51,268 bases of DNA from contig JAFXUU010000064.1 in the NCBI GenBank assembly GCA_017524845.1, positions 1 to 51,268 of the forward strand. Reading direction: 5' to 3'. Within the stretch, counting starts at the first letter, position 1. Every line of letters starts with the position of its first letter. Both the position numbers and the translations under genes were made by a program. Below the pieces are notes generated by a model. It had not been told where the DNA came from and searched no databases. It was given only the letters and a program-made list of their open reading frames with translations. This stretch comes from Oscillospiraceae bacterium (GTDB lineage: Bacteria; Bacillota; Clostridia; Oscillospirales; Oscillospiraceae). Shown here piece by piece: positions 24,671-33,800 of this stretch.

Positions 24671-25666
24671 TCAAGCGCCGAAACGGGCCTTATTGTATGC
24701 TTCGATCTCCTCGTGGATGATGGGCAGAACGTGCGGGAAGAGCGTGCCCGGGCCGCCGTAGGTGTAGCTGGGGATGAAATTGGGCAGCTGCCCGCAGTCG
24801 GACAGCACCCGGCGCATCTCCCCGCGGATCTCCTCTTCCGTGGAATCCGCCCGGTCGATCACAGAAGCGACGCCGCCCATGAGGGCCATCCGACCGTCCA
24901 GCCGGCGGCTCAGCGCCGGGATGTCGTTGGTCGGCAGTACGCCCTGCCAGATATCGATGCCGATCTCCGCCATATCCTCCGCAATGGGTTCGCAGAAGGA
25001 GTCCGCGTGATGCATCACCAGCACACCCTGGCTGTGAAGGTAGCTGTAAAGCCTGCGGAAGGGTTCCTTGAAGAACGCCCGCCAGGTGTCGGGGTGCATG
25101 AACAGAGCGTGCTCGCTGCCCCAGTCATCGTGGGAACAGATCACATCGGGGTGCAGGTTCTCCACGATGAGCTTCATGTATTCCAGCCGGAATTCGGTGA
25201 TGACCTCGATGAGCCCGTGCATCTCCTCCGGGTACAGCAGAAGGTTCATCAGCGTATCCTCGAAGGTCATGAGCATATGCAGCTGCTCGAAGATGCCGGT
25301 GCCCATGACGGTCATGGTCAGATAGTCCTCCGGGATCGCTTCCTTGTTCTTCCGGGCGGTCTCCCAGCCCCGGGAACAGTTGGCCCGCAGATCGGGCACC
25401 TTCACATACCGCTCCCATTCCTCGATGTTTCGGATCACCTGGTTTTCCGGCGTGACGATGGGGATGGCCGCAGGCTGGTCCTCGGGAAAGGAGATATAGG
25501 TCCCCCACCTGTCGTAGGAATTGGTACCGCGCACCCGGTTTCCCCGGACGAACTGGAAAACGGGATCGCCGCCGATGGGACGAAAAGGGGTGAAACAGAC
25601 GGGCAGCCGGTCCGGATGCCCGCCTTTTCGGATGGTCTCCAGCAGATTTTCTTTCGGGCTGAGCAT
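24671..25666 (-). CDS. Uroporphyrinogen-decarboxylase-family (MtaA/CmuA-like) protein
   Basis: A 331-residue TIM-barrel protein of the UroD superfamily. It begins LSPKENLLETIRKGGHPDRLPV, typical of the corrinoid-linked methyltransferase branch, and contains VICSHDDWGSE, a late HHADSF segment and DIWQGVLPTND. The Zn-ligand H-S-C-G motif of MtaA/MtbA methyltransferases is not evident (HHADSFCEP is at that place), so methyl transfer is uncertain. GGAGG stands just before ATG 25666. It lies between two nitroreductase genes in the MarR operon. True heme synthesis is unlikely given context and sequence. Confidence 0.83.
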   Translation of the reverse strand: MLSPKENLLETIRKGGHPDRLPVCFTPFRPIGGDPVFQFVRGNRVRGTNSYDRWGTYISFPEDQPAAIPIVTPENQVIRNIEEWERYVKVPDLRANCSRGWETARKNKEAIPEDYLTMTVMGTGIFEQLHMLMTFEDTLMNLLLYPEEMHGLIEVITEFRLEYMKLIVENLHPDVICSHDDWGSEHALFMHPDTWRAFFKEPFRRLYSYLHSQGVLVMHHADSFCEPIAEDMAEIGIDIWQGVLPTNDIPALSRRLDGRMALMGGVASVIDRADSTEEEIRGEMRRVLSDCGQLPNFIPSYTYGGPGTLFPHVLPIIHEEIEAYNKARFGA

Positions 25667-25704
25667 GATCCTCCACCTCACGCAGTATGAAGAACAGAGA
25701 CTCT

Positions 25705-26226
25705 TCAGCGGATGTAGGTCACTTCGATGCGCTGCTCGCCGGCCCTGAGCTTGGGGAATTCCCTGGCGGCGTAGCCGAGGGCCATCGTTCCCACGCAGGT
25801 GAAGCCCTCGGGGAAGCCCAGGCGCTTGATCAGCTCCGGATCGTCGTTGATCCCGTACATGGACATCCACAGATAGATGCTGTCGATCCCCAGGTCGGCC
25901 GCCGCCACCATCATGTTCTGGATGACGCAGCCTGCGTTCGTGAATTCGATGTTCTCCAGGATGCTCTTGGAGGAGGCCAGCACCACCAGCGTCGGCGCGC
26001 CGTAGAGCGGATTGGAGCCGGGGCGTCTCTTGGCCGAGGCTTCATTGATGGCCTTCAGGAGCTCGGGGTCCTGCACCGCGTAGAGCTTCAGGCTCTTGAA
26101 ATCCGCGCCGCCCACGGCGGCCTGCCCGCCGGCGAAGAGGATGGTTTCCAGATCGGCGTCGCTGATCTGCCTGTCGGCAAAGCCGCGCACGGAGCGTCTG
26201 GCTTTGATGGCGTCCAAAGTGTTCAT
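25705..26226 (-). CDS. Nitroreductase-family flavoprotein (second, divergent)
   Basis: A 173-residue short nitroreductase. RRSVRGFADRQISDADLETIL begins the protein, and GGADFKSLKLYAVQDPELLKAINEA, AGCVIQNMMVAAADLGIDSIYL and ALGYAAREFPKL follow. It is shorter than, and distinct from, the neighbour at 24046. Its ATG overlaps the MarR stop (ATGA), so it is translationally coupled to the regulator and a likely target of it. It starts at 26226 after AAAGGAGG. Confidence 0.92.
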   Translation of the reverse strand: MNTLDAIKARRSVRGFADRQISDADLETILFAGGQAAVGGADFKSLKLYAVQDPELLKAINEASAKRRPGSNPLYGAPTLVVLASSKSILENIEFTNAGCVIQNMMVAAADLGIDSIYLWMSMYGINDDPELIKRLGFPEGFTCVGTMALGYAAREFPKLRAGEQRIEVTYIR

Positions 26227-26705
26227 GTCGTTCCTCCTTTTATTCGTTGCATGTCTGATTCCTGCTCTCCGGCCTCCTCCGCACTGAGGGACCGGGAGAT
26301 GTCCGCGATTTTTTCCGCTATGCGGATGAATGCTTCCGTATCCTCCGCGCCCAAAGCGTCGACGACGGCGGAGGCCCGCTTGTGCGTGCGCTCGTAAACC
26401 GCTTCCAGATACTTCTCTCCTGCCTCCGTCAGCTTGACGACGATCTTTCTGCGGTCGGACAGGTCCATGCTGCGTCGGACGAGGTCCCTGTCCTCCAGCG
26501 TGTTCAGCAGACGGGTGATCCGCGCGGTGCTGACGGACATAGCCTCGCTGAGCTCACTGGGCAGGACAAGGCCGCTCTGGCGCTTCAAATGCATCAGAAG
26601 GCACAGCTCCCCCCGGGACGCCGCCATGCAGCTGCGGCCTTCTTCGCAGCCCACCAGCTGCCGCAGGGACGCCATAAGCCGCTCTTCCCTCTCTGTCTGA
26701 TCCAT
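26223..26705 (-). CDS. MarR-family transcriptional regulator
   Basis: A 160-residue winged-helix regulator. LVGCEEGRSCMAASRGELCLLMHL leads into the HTH LPSELSEAMSVSTARITRLLNTLEDRDLVRRSMDLSDRRKIVVKLTEAGEKYL, the classic MarR DxRxx wing motif. Cys residues near the N-terminus (GCEEGRSC) might sense oxidants. The ATG at 26705 is chosen because GGAGG lies just before it; a GTG at 26777 has no SD. It heads a five-gene redox operon and overlaps its first target gene. The operon promoter carries a palindrome at the start point. Confidence 0.9.
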   Translation of the reverse strand: MDQTEREERLMASLRQLVGCEEGRSCMAASRGELCLLMHLKRQSGLVLPSELSEAMSVSTARITRLLNTLEDRDLVRRSMDLSDRRKIVVKLTEAGEKYLEAVYERTHKRASAVVDALGAEDTEAFIRIAEKIADISRSLSAEEAGEQESDMQRIKGGTT

Positions 26706-26785
26706 GCTTCCTCCGCCGGACAGTTTGAAAATCTGCCCGGTCTTTCCCGAGTCGATCGTGTCCCGCAGGCTTTTCACAGCGCAGG

Positions 26786-26835
26786 GTTAATATCTAACAC
26801 CAGTTAATAATAATCTTCCCGGCGATATTTGTCAA
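26786..26835 (-). promoter_or_regulatory. Promoter and putative operator of the MarR operon
   Basis: Minus strand: TTGACA (26835-26830), 17 bp, TATTAT (26812-26807). GTTAATATCTAAC (26786-26798), a palindrome with GTTA/TAAC arms, covers the expected start point. A MarR dimer binding here would repress its own operon. Confidence 0.7.
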
Positions 26836-26975
26836 CGCAGAATCGGCACACAGTCAACACTTGCGTCGTTTAATCCGACATGTTATCTTATACATATATC
26901 CGCCGCGCGCTCCGTCTGTTGTCGGCGCGCAAGCCTGCGGGGAGCGTCAGCTTCCTTCCGTGAGGGTCCTCGATC

Positions 26976-27743
26976 ATGATTCCGAATTCGCCGAAAAACG
27001 AATACGATCCCGCATCTGTAAGGCAGCTGCTCACAGTCGCAGACACATATCTGTTTCATGCGGATCGGCTGATCTATTCCTATGGAAGCAAGACCTTCCT
27101 GTCGGGATATGCGATATACGACGAAGCTCATGGCTGGCGGGGCAACATCGACTGTTCCACGTTCCTGCTGCTCGTGCTGGCCGGCATCCCATACGAAGCA
27201 AGTCCCTACGCAACGGGCACTGTCGACGGCCTGAAGCCCGCGCCGGTCTCCTGGGCGCAGCGCGATCTGGCGGATTTTTCCGCTCTTCCGAAAACCTACG
27301 TCGATATTGCGGAGCGGATCGGACGGCCGTACCTGGCCTGCCCCAAGGGTCTGGACCTGGAGAAGGCCGCCGCCCTCGGGATCAGCGTCGAAACGCTGGA
27401 CGAGGAGATCCGAAGGAGCGGCGCCGCGCGCCGCTCCCCGACCATAGCCCGATACTATGCACAGCGCGGCGCCTGCTATTCCGATCCGGCGTTTCTGCGG
27501 CCCGGAGATATCGTGTTCTATCGGTCCGCAAGGTTTTTCAGAGACCGCGGCGATACGGAAGCGCAGATCGTACACGTGGGCATCGTGACAGAGGACACAA
27601 CGAGTATGGTCAACAGCTCCGGCTATCTCAGCAAGGATCGCGCAGAGGCAGAGGGATTGCCCGCCGTGGCGGTCGCGCCCATCTTCGGCAGGCGGGAGCC
27701 GTACTTTTTCGCCCGCCCGGCTTACGGACACCCGGAAAAATAG
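26976..27743 (+). CDS. NlpC/P60-like (papain-fold) protein
   Basis: A 255-residue protein that looks like a papain-fold hydrolase of the NlpC/P60 type. NIDCSTFLLLVLAGIPYE places a nucleophile-like Cys at residue 60 in the D-C-S context, and QIVHVGIVTED places a His at residue 200. GDIVFYRS precedes the His, as in NlpC proteins (RPGDIVFY). No signal peptide is visible, so a secreted peptidoglycan hydrolase is not certain. The middle region (about 75-170) is an unfamiliar insert. A weak SD (TGAGGG) precedes ATG 26976, with a possible TTGCGT-17-TATCTT promoter near 26860. Confidence 0.72.
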   Translation: MIPNSPKNEYDPASVRQLLTVADTYLFHADRLIYSYGSKTFLSGYAIYDEAHGWRGNIDCSTFLLLVLAGIPYEASPYATGTVDGLKPAPVSWAQRDLADFSALPKTYVDIAERIGRPYLACPKGLDLEKAAALGISVETLDEEIRRSGAARRSPTIARYYAQRGACYSDPAFLRPGDIVFYRSARFFRDRGDTEAQIVHVGIVTEDTTSMVNSSGYLSKDRAEAEGLPAVAVAPIFGRREPYFFARPAYGHPEK

Positions 27744-27765
27744 ACAGTGACAGGGAGGAAATGCC

Positions 27766-28938
27766 ATGAACGATTTCAAATACTATGCCCCTACGGAGAT
27801 CGCGTTCGGGAAGGACGCGGAAAGCAGGACGGGAGAGCTCGCCGCCCGGTACGGCAGCAGGGCGCTTCTTGTCTGCGGCAGGGAAAGCGCCGTGAAAAGC
27901 GGGCTTCTGGATCGAATCTGCGCTTCCCTTGAAAACGCTGGAGTCGCCTGGGCGGTCTTCGGCGGCGCACGTCCGAATCCCACCCTTGCCCACGCGGAGG
28001 AGGGTGTCCGGAAAGCCGCCGGGTTCGGCGCCGATCTGCTGATCGGCGTCGGCGGCGGCAGCGCCATCGACACGGCGAAGGCCATCGCCCACGGCGCGGC
28101 AAATCCCGGCGTCCCCCTCTGGGACATCTGGATGAAAAAGGTCCCGCTGACCCGGTCCCTGCCGGTGGGCGCGGTGCTGACCATGCCTGCGGCGGGCAGC
28201 GAGATGAGCGACAGCGCGGTGCTGACCAATGAGGCCGTCGGGAAGAAGGCCGGGATCAACACCGACTTCAACCGCTGCAGATTCGCCGTCATGGACCCGG
28301 CGCTGGGCGCCACCCTGCCGAAATACCAGCTTGCCGCCGGCGTGACGGATATCATGATGCACACGCTGGAGCGCTATTTCATCCCCGACAGCCGGGCGGA
28401 GCTGACCGACGAGATCGCCGAGGGACTGCTCCGAACGGTCATCCGGAACGGGAAAGCGGTCCTGGACGACCCCGGGGATTACGACGCGATGTGCGAGATC
28501 TTCTGGGCGTCGAGCCTTTCTCATAATAATCTGACCGAGTGCGGGCGCGGCAAGGACTTTTCCGTCCACAAGCTGGGACACGCCCTTTCCGCAAGGTACG
28601 GCGTGACCCACGGCGCTTCTCTGGCCGCCGTGTGGGGGGCCTGGGCGAAGGAGCTTTACCGTGACTGCCTGCCTCGCTTCCGCAGATACGCGGAGAAGGT
28701 GTGGGGCGTCAAAAACGATCATGCGGAAGCCGCCGCAGAGGAGGGGATCCGCCGCACCGTCGGGTATTTCGCCTCCATGGGAATGCCGACCTCCCTCCGG
28801 GAACTGGGGATCGAACCGACCGACGAGGATCTGCGCGCCCTTGCGCTGGACGCGACGATGAACGACACCGTGAAGCTTTCGCGCATCCGACCGCTGGGAG
28901 GTGCAGAGGCGGAAGCCATATTCAGGAGCGCCAGATAG
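27766..28938 (+). CDS. Iron-containing alcohol dehydrogenase (BdhA/YqdH type)
   Basis: A 390-residue group III alcohol dehydrogenase. It shows the NAD(P)-binding GVGGGSAIDTAKAIA and the metal-binding residues in GVTDIMMHTLERYF and FSVHKLGHALSARYGVTHG. The length and motifs resemble butanol dehydrogenase-type enzymes reducing aldehydes in fermentation. GGGAGGAAA precedes ATG 27766, 22 nt after the NlpC-like gene. A terminator-like hairpin follows about 130 nt downstream. Confidence 0.95.
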   Translation: MNDFKYYAPTEIAFGKDAESRTGELAARYGSRALLVCGRESAVKSGLLDRICASLENAGVAWAVFGGARPNPTLAHAEEGVRKAAGFGADLLIGVGGGSAIDTAKAIAHGAANPGVPLWDIWMKKVPLTRSLPVGAVLTMPAAGSEMSDSAVLTNEAVGKKAGINTDFNRCRFAVMDPALGATLPKYQLAAGVTDIMMHTLERYFIPDSRAELTDEIAEGLLRTVIRNGKAVLDDPGDYDAMCEIFWASSLSHNNLTECGRGKDFSVHKLGHALSARYGVTHGASLAAVWGAWAKELYRDCLPRFRRYAEKVWGVKNDHAEAAAEEGIRRTVGYFASMGMPTSLRELGIEPTDEDLRALALDATMNDTVKLSRIRPLGGAEAEAIFRSAR

Positions 28939-28969
28939 GTACGCGGGAGCTGCCGACACCTGCCATCCG

Positions 28970-29065
28970 GTCGTCCTGATAAGGTTGATAAGGGAGGACT
29001 CCCGTCCCCCCCCCTTGGTTTTCCATGCGTGTCGAAGTCTGGAATCAGAGCCTGTCTTCAGCATG
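28970..29065. repeat. Dispersed intergenic repeat, copy A
   Basis: This stretch shares an ordered set of blocks with 40375-40465: GGACTCCCGTCCCCC, a short gap, then CCATGCGTGTCGA, then CTG, then TGTCTTCAG (TGTCTGCAG in copy B). Similarity covers about 90 bp with gaps. It is non-coding and lies just after the alcohol dehydrogenase gene. Confidence 0.55.
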
Positions 29066-29104
29066 AACCGCCGTTTTCCGTTTGGAAACCGGCGGTTGCT
29101 TTTC
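29066..29104 (+). terminator. Terminator-like hairpin after the alcohol dehydrogenase gene
   Basis: AACCGCCG (29066-29073) pairs with CGGCGGTT (29090-29097), with an inner TTTCC/GGAAA extension, followed by GCTTTTCTG. The rest of the 28939-29278 gap holds only repeat copy A and nothing else I can support. Confidence 0.7.
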
Positions 29105-29278
29105 TGCGCTTTTTGTCGTTTCGTACCCGCGCTTACCGGAGCATGCTGAGCTTGCGGCACCTTTGTGCAATACCGGGACCCATATTTCTCACAGGTTCCG
29201 GCTGCGGTATTCCCGGAATCCGTGAAGCACGGCCGGCTGCCGTTCCAAAAGTGGCGTGTTTCCCTGCGCTTATCCCCA

Positions 29279-30043
29279 TTACAGATTCTTCCGGCGCACG
29301 ATCACCACGTTTGCAGCCAGCATCGACGCCGCGGCATAGGCCGCCAGAACGGCGATGTTCAGCCAGCTTGCCCGGCCGCCGTAGGCGATGGCCCGCAGGG
29401 AACCGCTGGCGTGGGTCAGGGGCAGGATGCTGATGAGCACCTGGATCCACTTCGGGACCCGATCCAGAGGGAAGAAGGTATTGCAAAGGAAGGTCATGGG
29501 CAGGATGGTATAGGTGGAGAAGCGGGTGATGTCCGCGTGGTTGGTGGCCAGGATGGCCGCCAGCACCCCCAGGCCTCCGAAGGTCAGGCCGTTGAGGAGC
29601 ATCACCAGGAAAAAGCCCGGGCTCAGGTGCATCGTCGCGCCGAAGGGGAGGGAGAGCAGGAGGATGAGCAGCCCGCAGTACATGCCCCGCAGCGCTCCGC
29701 CGAGCATCTGACCGACGATATAGGCGGGCATGGGCGTGGGCGAGATGATGATGTGGTCGAAGCTGTGCTCAAACAGCCGCTGCACGTTCAGGGGCTGTCC
29801 CACGGCGGCGAAGCTGGCGTTCATGGTGGTGAGGGCGAGGATGCCCGGCACCAGGAAGTCGATGTAAGGCCGGTCCGTGACGCTGCTCGCGGAGCCCAGG
29901 CCCCAGCCGAGAGCGATCATATACAGCAGGGGGCTCACCAGCGCGGACGCGGTGATCTTCTTCCACTCGAATTTGAAATCCACCCACTTTTCCCAGAGCA
30001 CGGTGCCGATGCCCCGGAAGAACATATCCGTTTTCGTATGCAT
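29279..30043 (-). CDS. ABC-2 type transporter permease
   Basis: A 254-residue permease with about six membrane helices (ALVSPLLYMIALGWGLG, GLLILLLSLPFGATM, FFLVMLLNGLTFGGLGVLAAIL, and the last helix ahead of NVVIVRRKNL). It belongs to the ABC-2/daunorubicin-type exporter superfamily. ATG 30043 overlaps the ATPase stop (TGATG), and TTGGAGG precedes it. With the ATPase it forms a two-gene transporter at the end of the chelatase operon. Export of a tetrapyrrole or metal complex is a guess from context; a BtuCD importer would look different. Confidence 0.9.
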   Translation of the reverse strand: MHTKTDMFFRGIGTVLWEKWVDFKFEWKKITASALVSPLLYMIALGWGLGSASSVTDRPYIDFLVPGILALTTMNASFAAVGQPLNVQRLFEHSFDHIIISPTPMPAYIVGQMLGGALRGMYCGLLILLLSLPFGATMHLSPGFFLVMLLNGLTFGGLGVLAAILATNHADITRFSTYTILPMTFLCNTFFPLDRVPKWIQVLISILPLTHASGSLRAIAYGGRASWLNIAVLAAYAAASMLAANVVIVRRKNL

Positions 30044-30891
30044 CACTTTGCCTCCAATCCCCTGCCGGCCACCGCCAGGAACACGTCTTCGAGCGTCGTG
30101 GTCCGGACGGAGAAATTTCCCGTCAGCCCTGCGGTGTAGCGCAGCGCCGCCTCCCGGTCCGGGAAATAGGCGCTCTCGGTCCGCCCGTCGCGGAAGGCGT
30201 CCACCGCCACCTCTCCCAGCTCCCGGATCAGCTCCTGCGGCGTGGAGAGGCGGGCGATCCGCCCCTTGTTCATCAGGGCGACATTCCGGCAGAGAGACTG
30301 GGCCTCGTCGATGTAATGGGTGGTGAGGAGGATGGTGAGACCGTCCCGGTTGAGGCCCCGCAGGAGGTCCCAGATCTGCCGCCGGGAGGCCGGATCCAGA
30401 CCGGTGGTAGGCTCGTCCAGATAGAGGATCTCCGGCTTCGTCAGCAGCGCCCGGCACAGCATGAGCTTCCGCTTCATGCCGCCGGAGAGCATGCGCACGG
30501 TCTTCTTCCGATGCTCCGCGAGGCCGCCGAACGCCAGCAGCTCCTGGCTGCGGCTTCGGATCTCCTCCCGGTCCATGGCGTAGAGCCGCCCCTGCAGCTC
30601 CATGATCTCATCCAGGTTCATGTCGTTGCGCAGGGAGTTGTGCTGCGTGATGAGCGCCAGCTTCCGCTTCAGGTCTCCCCGCTTCCGGGTCAGCACCTGG
30701 CCGTCGATCAGGATTTCCCCCTCCGTGGGGAGCAGCAGGGTGGAGAGGATGCCGATCAGGGTGGTCTTCCCCGCCCCGTTGGGCCCCAGGAGCCCGAAGA
30801 ACTCCCCGGTGGGGATGGTCAGGGATACGTCGTCCAGTGCCTTCTCCGCTGCCTTTGGATAGGTTTTCGACACATGCCGGATCTCGATCAT
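30043..30891 (-). CDS. ABC transporter ATP-binding protein
   Basis: A 282-residue ATPase with Walker A GPNGAGKTT, Q-loop ALITQHNSL, signature LSGGMKRK, Walker B ILYLDEPT and H-loop TTHY. The C-terminal extension with TTTLEDVFLAVAGRGLEAK is typical of ABC-2 exporter ATPases (DrrA/NatA/CcmA-like). Its ATG overlaps the CobN stop (ATGA, 30888-30891), which strongly suggests co-translation with the chelatase. It energises the permease downstream. Confidence 0.95.
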   Translation of the reverse strand: MIEIRHVSKTYPKAAEKALDDVSLTIPTGEFFGLLGPNGAGKTTLIGILSTLLLPTEGEILIDGQVLTRKRGDLKRKLALITQHNSLRNDMNLDEIMELQGRLYAMDREEIRSRSQELLAFGGLAEHRKKTVRMLSGGMKRKLMLCRALLTKPEILYLDEPTTGLDPASRRQIWDLLRGLNRDGLTILLTTHYIDEAQSLCRNVALMNKGRIARLSTPQELIRELGEVAVDAFRDGRTESAYFPDREAALRYTAGLTGNFSVRTTTLEDVFLAVAGRGLEAK

Positions 30892-33800
30892 GTGCTCGCC
30901 TCCTCAATGCTGCCCTCCGCCTGCATATAGATGCTTCGGAGCTTTCTGAGCGTCTCCCCGTCCGTCTCCCACATGCCCCGCTGGTGGGCCTCCAGGAGCC
31001 GTTCGGCGGCGGAATGGACGGCCCAGCGGTTGACCCGCTCCATCCACCGGCGGGTGTCCCCGTCGAAAAGGAACCGCTCGGCAAAGGACTGATACATCCA
31101 GTCCTCCGCCGCGTCGGCGGTGGCGTCCCAGCCGAACAGGCTGTCCAGGGCGGCGGAGATCTCCTGCGCCCCCTTGAAGCCGTGCCGCTTCAGACCCTCC
31201 AGCCACTTGGGGTTCAGGATCCTGCTGCGCACCACCCGGGCGGTCTCCCGGGCCAGGGTGCGGGTCACGGGCCGGTCCGGGTCGTCGGTATGCCCGGTGA
31301 CGGAGAGGGGCGCATGGCCGGAATTGGCCCGCACAGCTGCCGCCAATCCTCCGTGATAAGCGTAAAAATCATCGCTGTCCAGCATATCGTACTCCGCGGT
31401 GCTCTCATTTTTCACCGTCACGGCCACCGTGGACAGGCGGCGGCGGAATGCTTCCGTATGCTCTGTCCCATGCTCCCGGCCGGAATAGCCGTAGCCGGAC
31501 CAGGTCTCGAACACCCGGGCCAGGTCCCGGAAGTCCGTCCACTGGCGGCTTTCGATGACCTTGGCCACCGCCGAGCCGTAGGTGCCCGGGGCGCAGCCGT
31601 AGACCCGGAGATACGCCTCGTCCAGCGCCTGATCCCGGGGGATGCCCCGGCTCGTCAGCGCCTCCACGTCCTGCCGCAGGTGCTTTTTGATGAAGTTTTG
31701 CTCCTCCGGCTCGTCCAGGGTCCCCACGCTTGTCACCGCCTGGTCCATGAGCCGGATGAGATTGGGGTACATGTCCCGGAAAAGGCCGGAGATGCGCAGG
31801 GTCACGTCGATGCGGGGCCGGCCGAGCTCCGACAGCGGGATGGGCTCCACCCCCGCCACGCAGCTGCTCTCTCCCAGGTATACGGGCCGGACCCCCATGA
31901 GATGAAGGCACTCGGCAAAATCCTCGCCGCAGGTCTTGATGGTGTTCCCCGCCCAGACCACCATGGCCACGCTCTCCGGCACCCCCTCTCCGGTTCCAGC
32001 GTACTGGTCCAGCAGCTGGCGGGCGAGGCGGCCGCCGATCTCCCAGGCCGCCCGGGAGGGGATCTGCGTCGGGTCGCTTGCATAGAAGTTCCGTCCCGTG
32101 GGCAGGATGGATACGTTCCCCCGGGTGGGATTTCCCCCCAGGGCCGGGGGCACGAAGCGCCCGGCGAAGCCCGCCAGGAAATACCGCATCTCGTCGGTGA
32201 CGTGATCCAGCTTATCCGTGACCACGGTGCAGAGGAACTCCAGCACCCGGCGCAGGTCGGCGGTCCCGCCCGGGAAGGCCTCCCTTTCCAGAACGGCGCC
32301 GATCGCCGCCGGGTCCCAGCCCCGCTCCGCCAGGGCGGAGACGAGCCGCCGGGCGGCGGCCGTGGCCATGTCCCGCAGCTCCAGGCCGGAGACGCCCCCG
32401 AAGTCGGCGGCGGGCGCATCCTTCACGGCCTCGGGATCGTGCCCCAGGGCGGCGATCACGCTGTCCGTCAGGGCGGGAACGCCGCCATTTTTCACCCGCA
32501 CCAGGGCCCGGAGCAGGTTCTCATACAGCTTTCCCTCCGGCACCTGGCCGAAGACGTGCAGGCCGTCCTTCACCAGGGAATTTTTCAGCTCTCCCATCCA
32601 CAGGTGGATCGCCTCCACGGCGCCGTCGGGGTCCGCCTCGAACCCCTTTTCGTCCAGACCGAGGTCCAGGGTGAGCCGCTCCCCCGCCGCCAGGTCGAAG
32701 ATCCGGCGGGCCAGGGCGGGGGCCTGGGCGGGGCGCACCTGCCGGGCCTGGTGATATTCCTTCAGCGCCTCGTCGATGACCGCCAGCCCCTCGTAGCTCT
32801 CCGCCTCGTCCAGACTGGGAGGCATATGGTCCAGGATCACCGCCCAGCTGCGGCGCTTGGCCTGGATCCCCTCTCCCACGATGCCCATATGGTAGGGATA
32901 AAGGTGGGGCAGGCTGCCCAGGCAGAGATCCGGCCAGCAGTCCCGGCTCAGACCCACCTCCTTGCCCGGCGTCCACTCCAGGGTGCCGTGGGTGCCCACG
33001 TGCACCACGCAGTCGGCCCCGAAGCATTCCTCCAGCCAGCGGTAATAGGCGAGATAGCTGTAGGGCGGGGTGCTGTCCGTGCTGTGGTAGAGCTCCGAAG
33101 CCCGCTCCCCGAAGGCCCGGGAGGGCTGCAGGCCGATGAAGATATGGCCGCAGAGCAGACCGGGGATCAGCAGCCTGTCGTCCAGCGCCATGACCTCCCC
33201 CGGCGCTCTCCCCCAGGCGCCGGACAGCGCTTCCCTCACTCTCTCGGAAAGGGGGCCGAACCAGCTCCGCCAGGTTTCCGGCGGGATCACGGCTGCCGCC
33301 TTTTCCTCCATGGCCTCCTCGCTCGTCCAGCGCAGGTCGTTCGTCAGCCCCGCGGTCACCGCGTCGGCCAGGGCCTGGGCGGTCTCAAAGGAGAAATCCG
33401 TCTCCACTCCCTCATCCCGCAGGGCCTCCACGATGCGCAGGACGCTCTCGAAGGTGTCCAGCCCCTCGGCGCAGCCGATCCGGTCGTTGCCGGGCATGGT
33501 GTTGAAGAGGATCGCGATCCTCTTCTCACCGGCGGCGGTTCGCCGGAGCTTCGCCCAGTTCATGGCCAGGCGGCAGACCCGCTCCACCCGGTCCGGCAGG
33601 GGGACGAAGAGCTTGCGCTCCCCCGCCGGCCCCGTCTCGGCGGCCTGGGCGGCGTTGGGTACGGAGATGATCTGCCCGTCCGTCTCCGGCTGGAACACGT
33701 GGGAGGTCAGGGACAAGCTGTCGATCCCCTGGGGCAGGGTCTCATAGTCCTCGGGAGTGAATCGGGTGAGCATCACCTGGATCGCGGGCACGTCGTAAAA

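Noticed and set aside
26786-26798. Fifth copy of the iron-operator motif
   Set aside because: The arms GTTA/TAAC are separated by 5 rather than 8 bases; it fits a MarR operator better.
29279-30457. A single 392-codon minus-strand frame spanning both ABC genes
   Set aside because: Its first part is out of frame with the ATPase; the real permease starts at ATG 30043 with a good SD.
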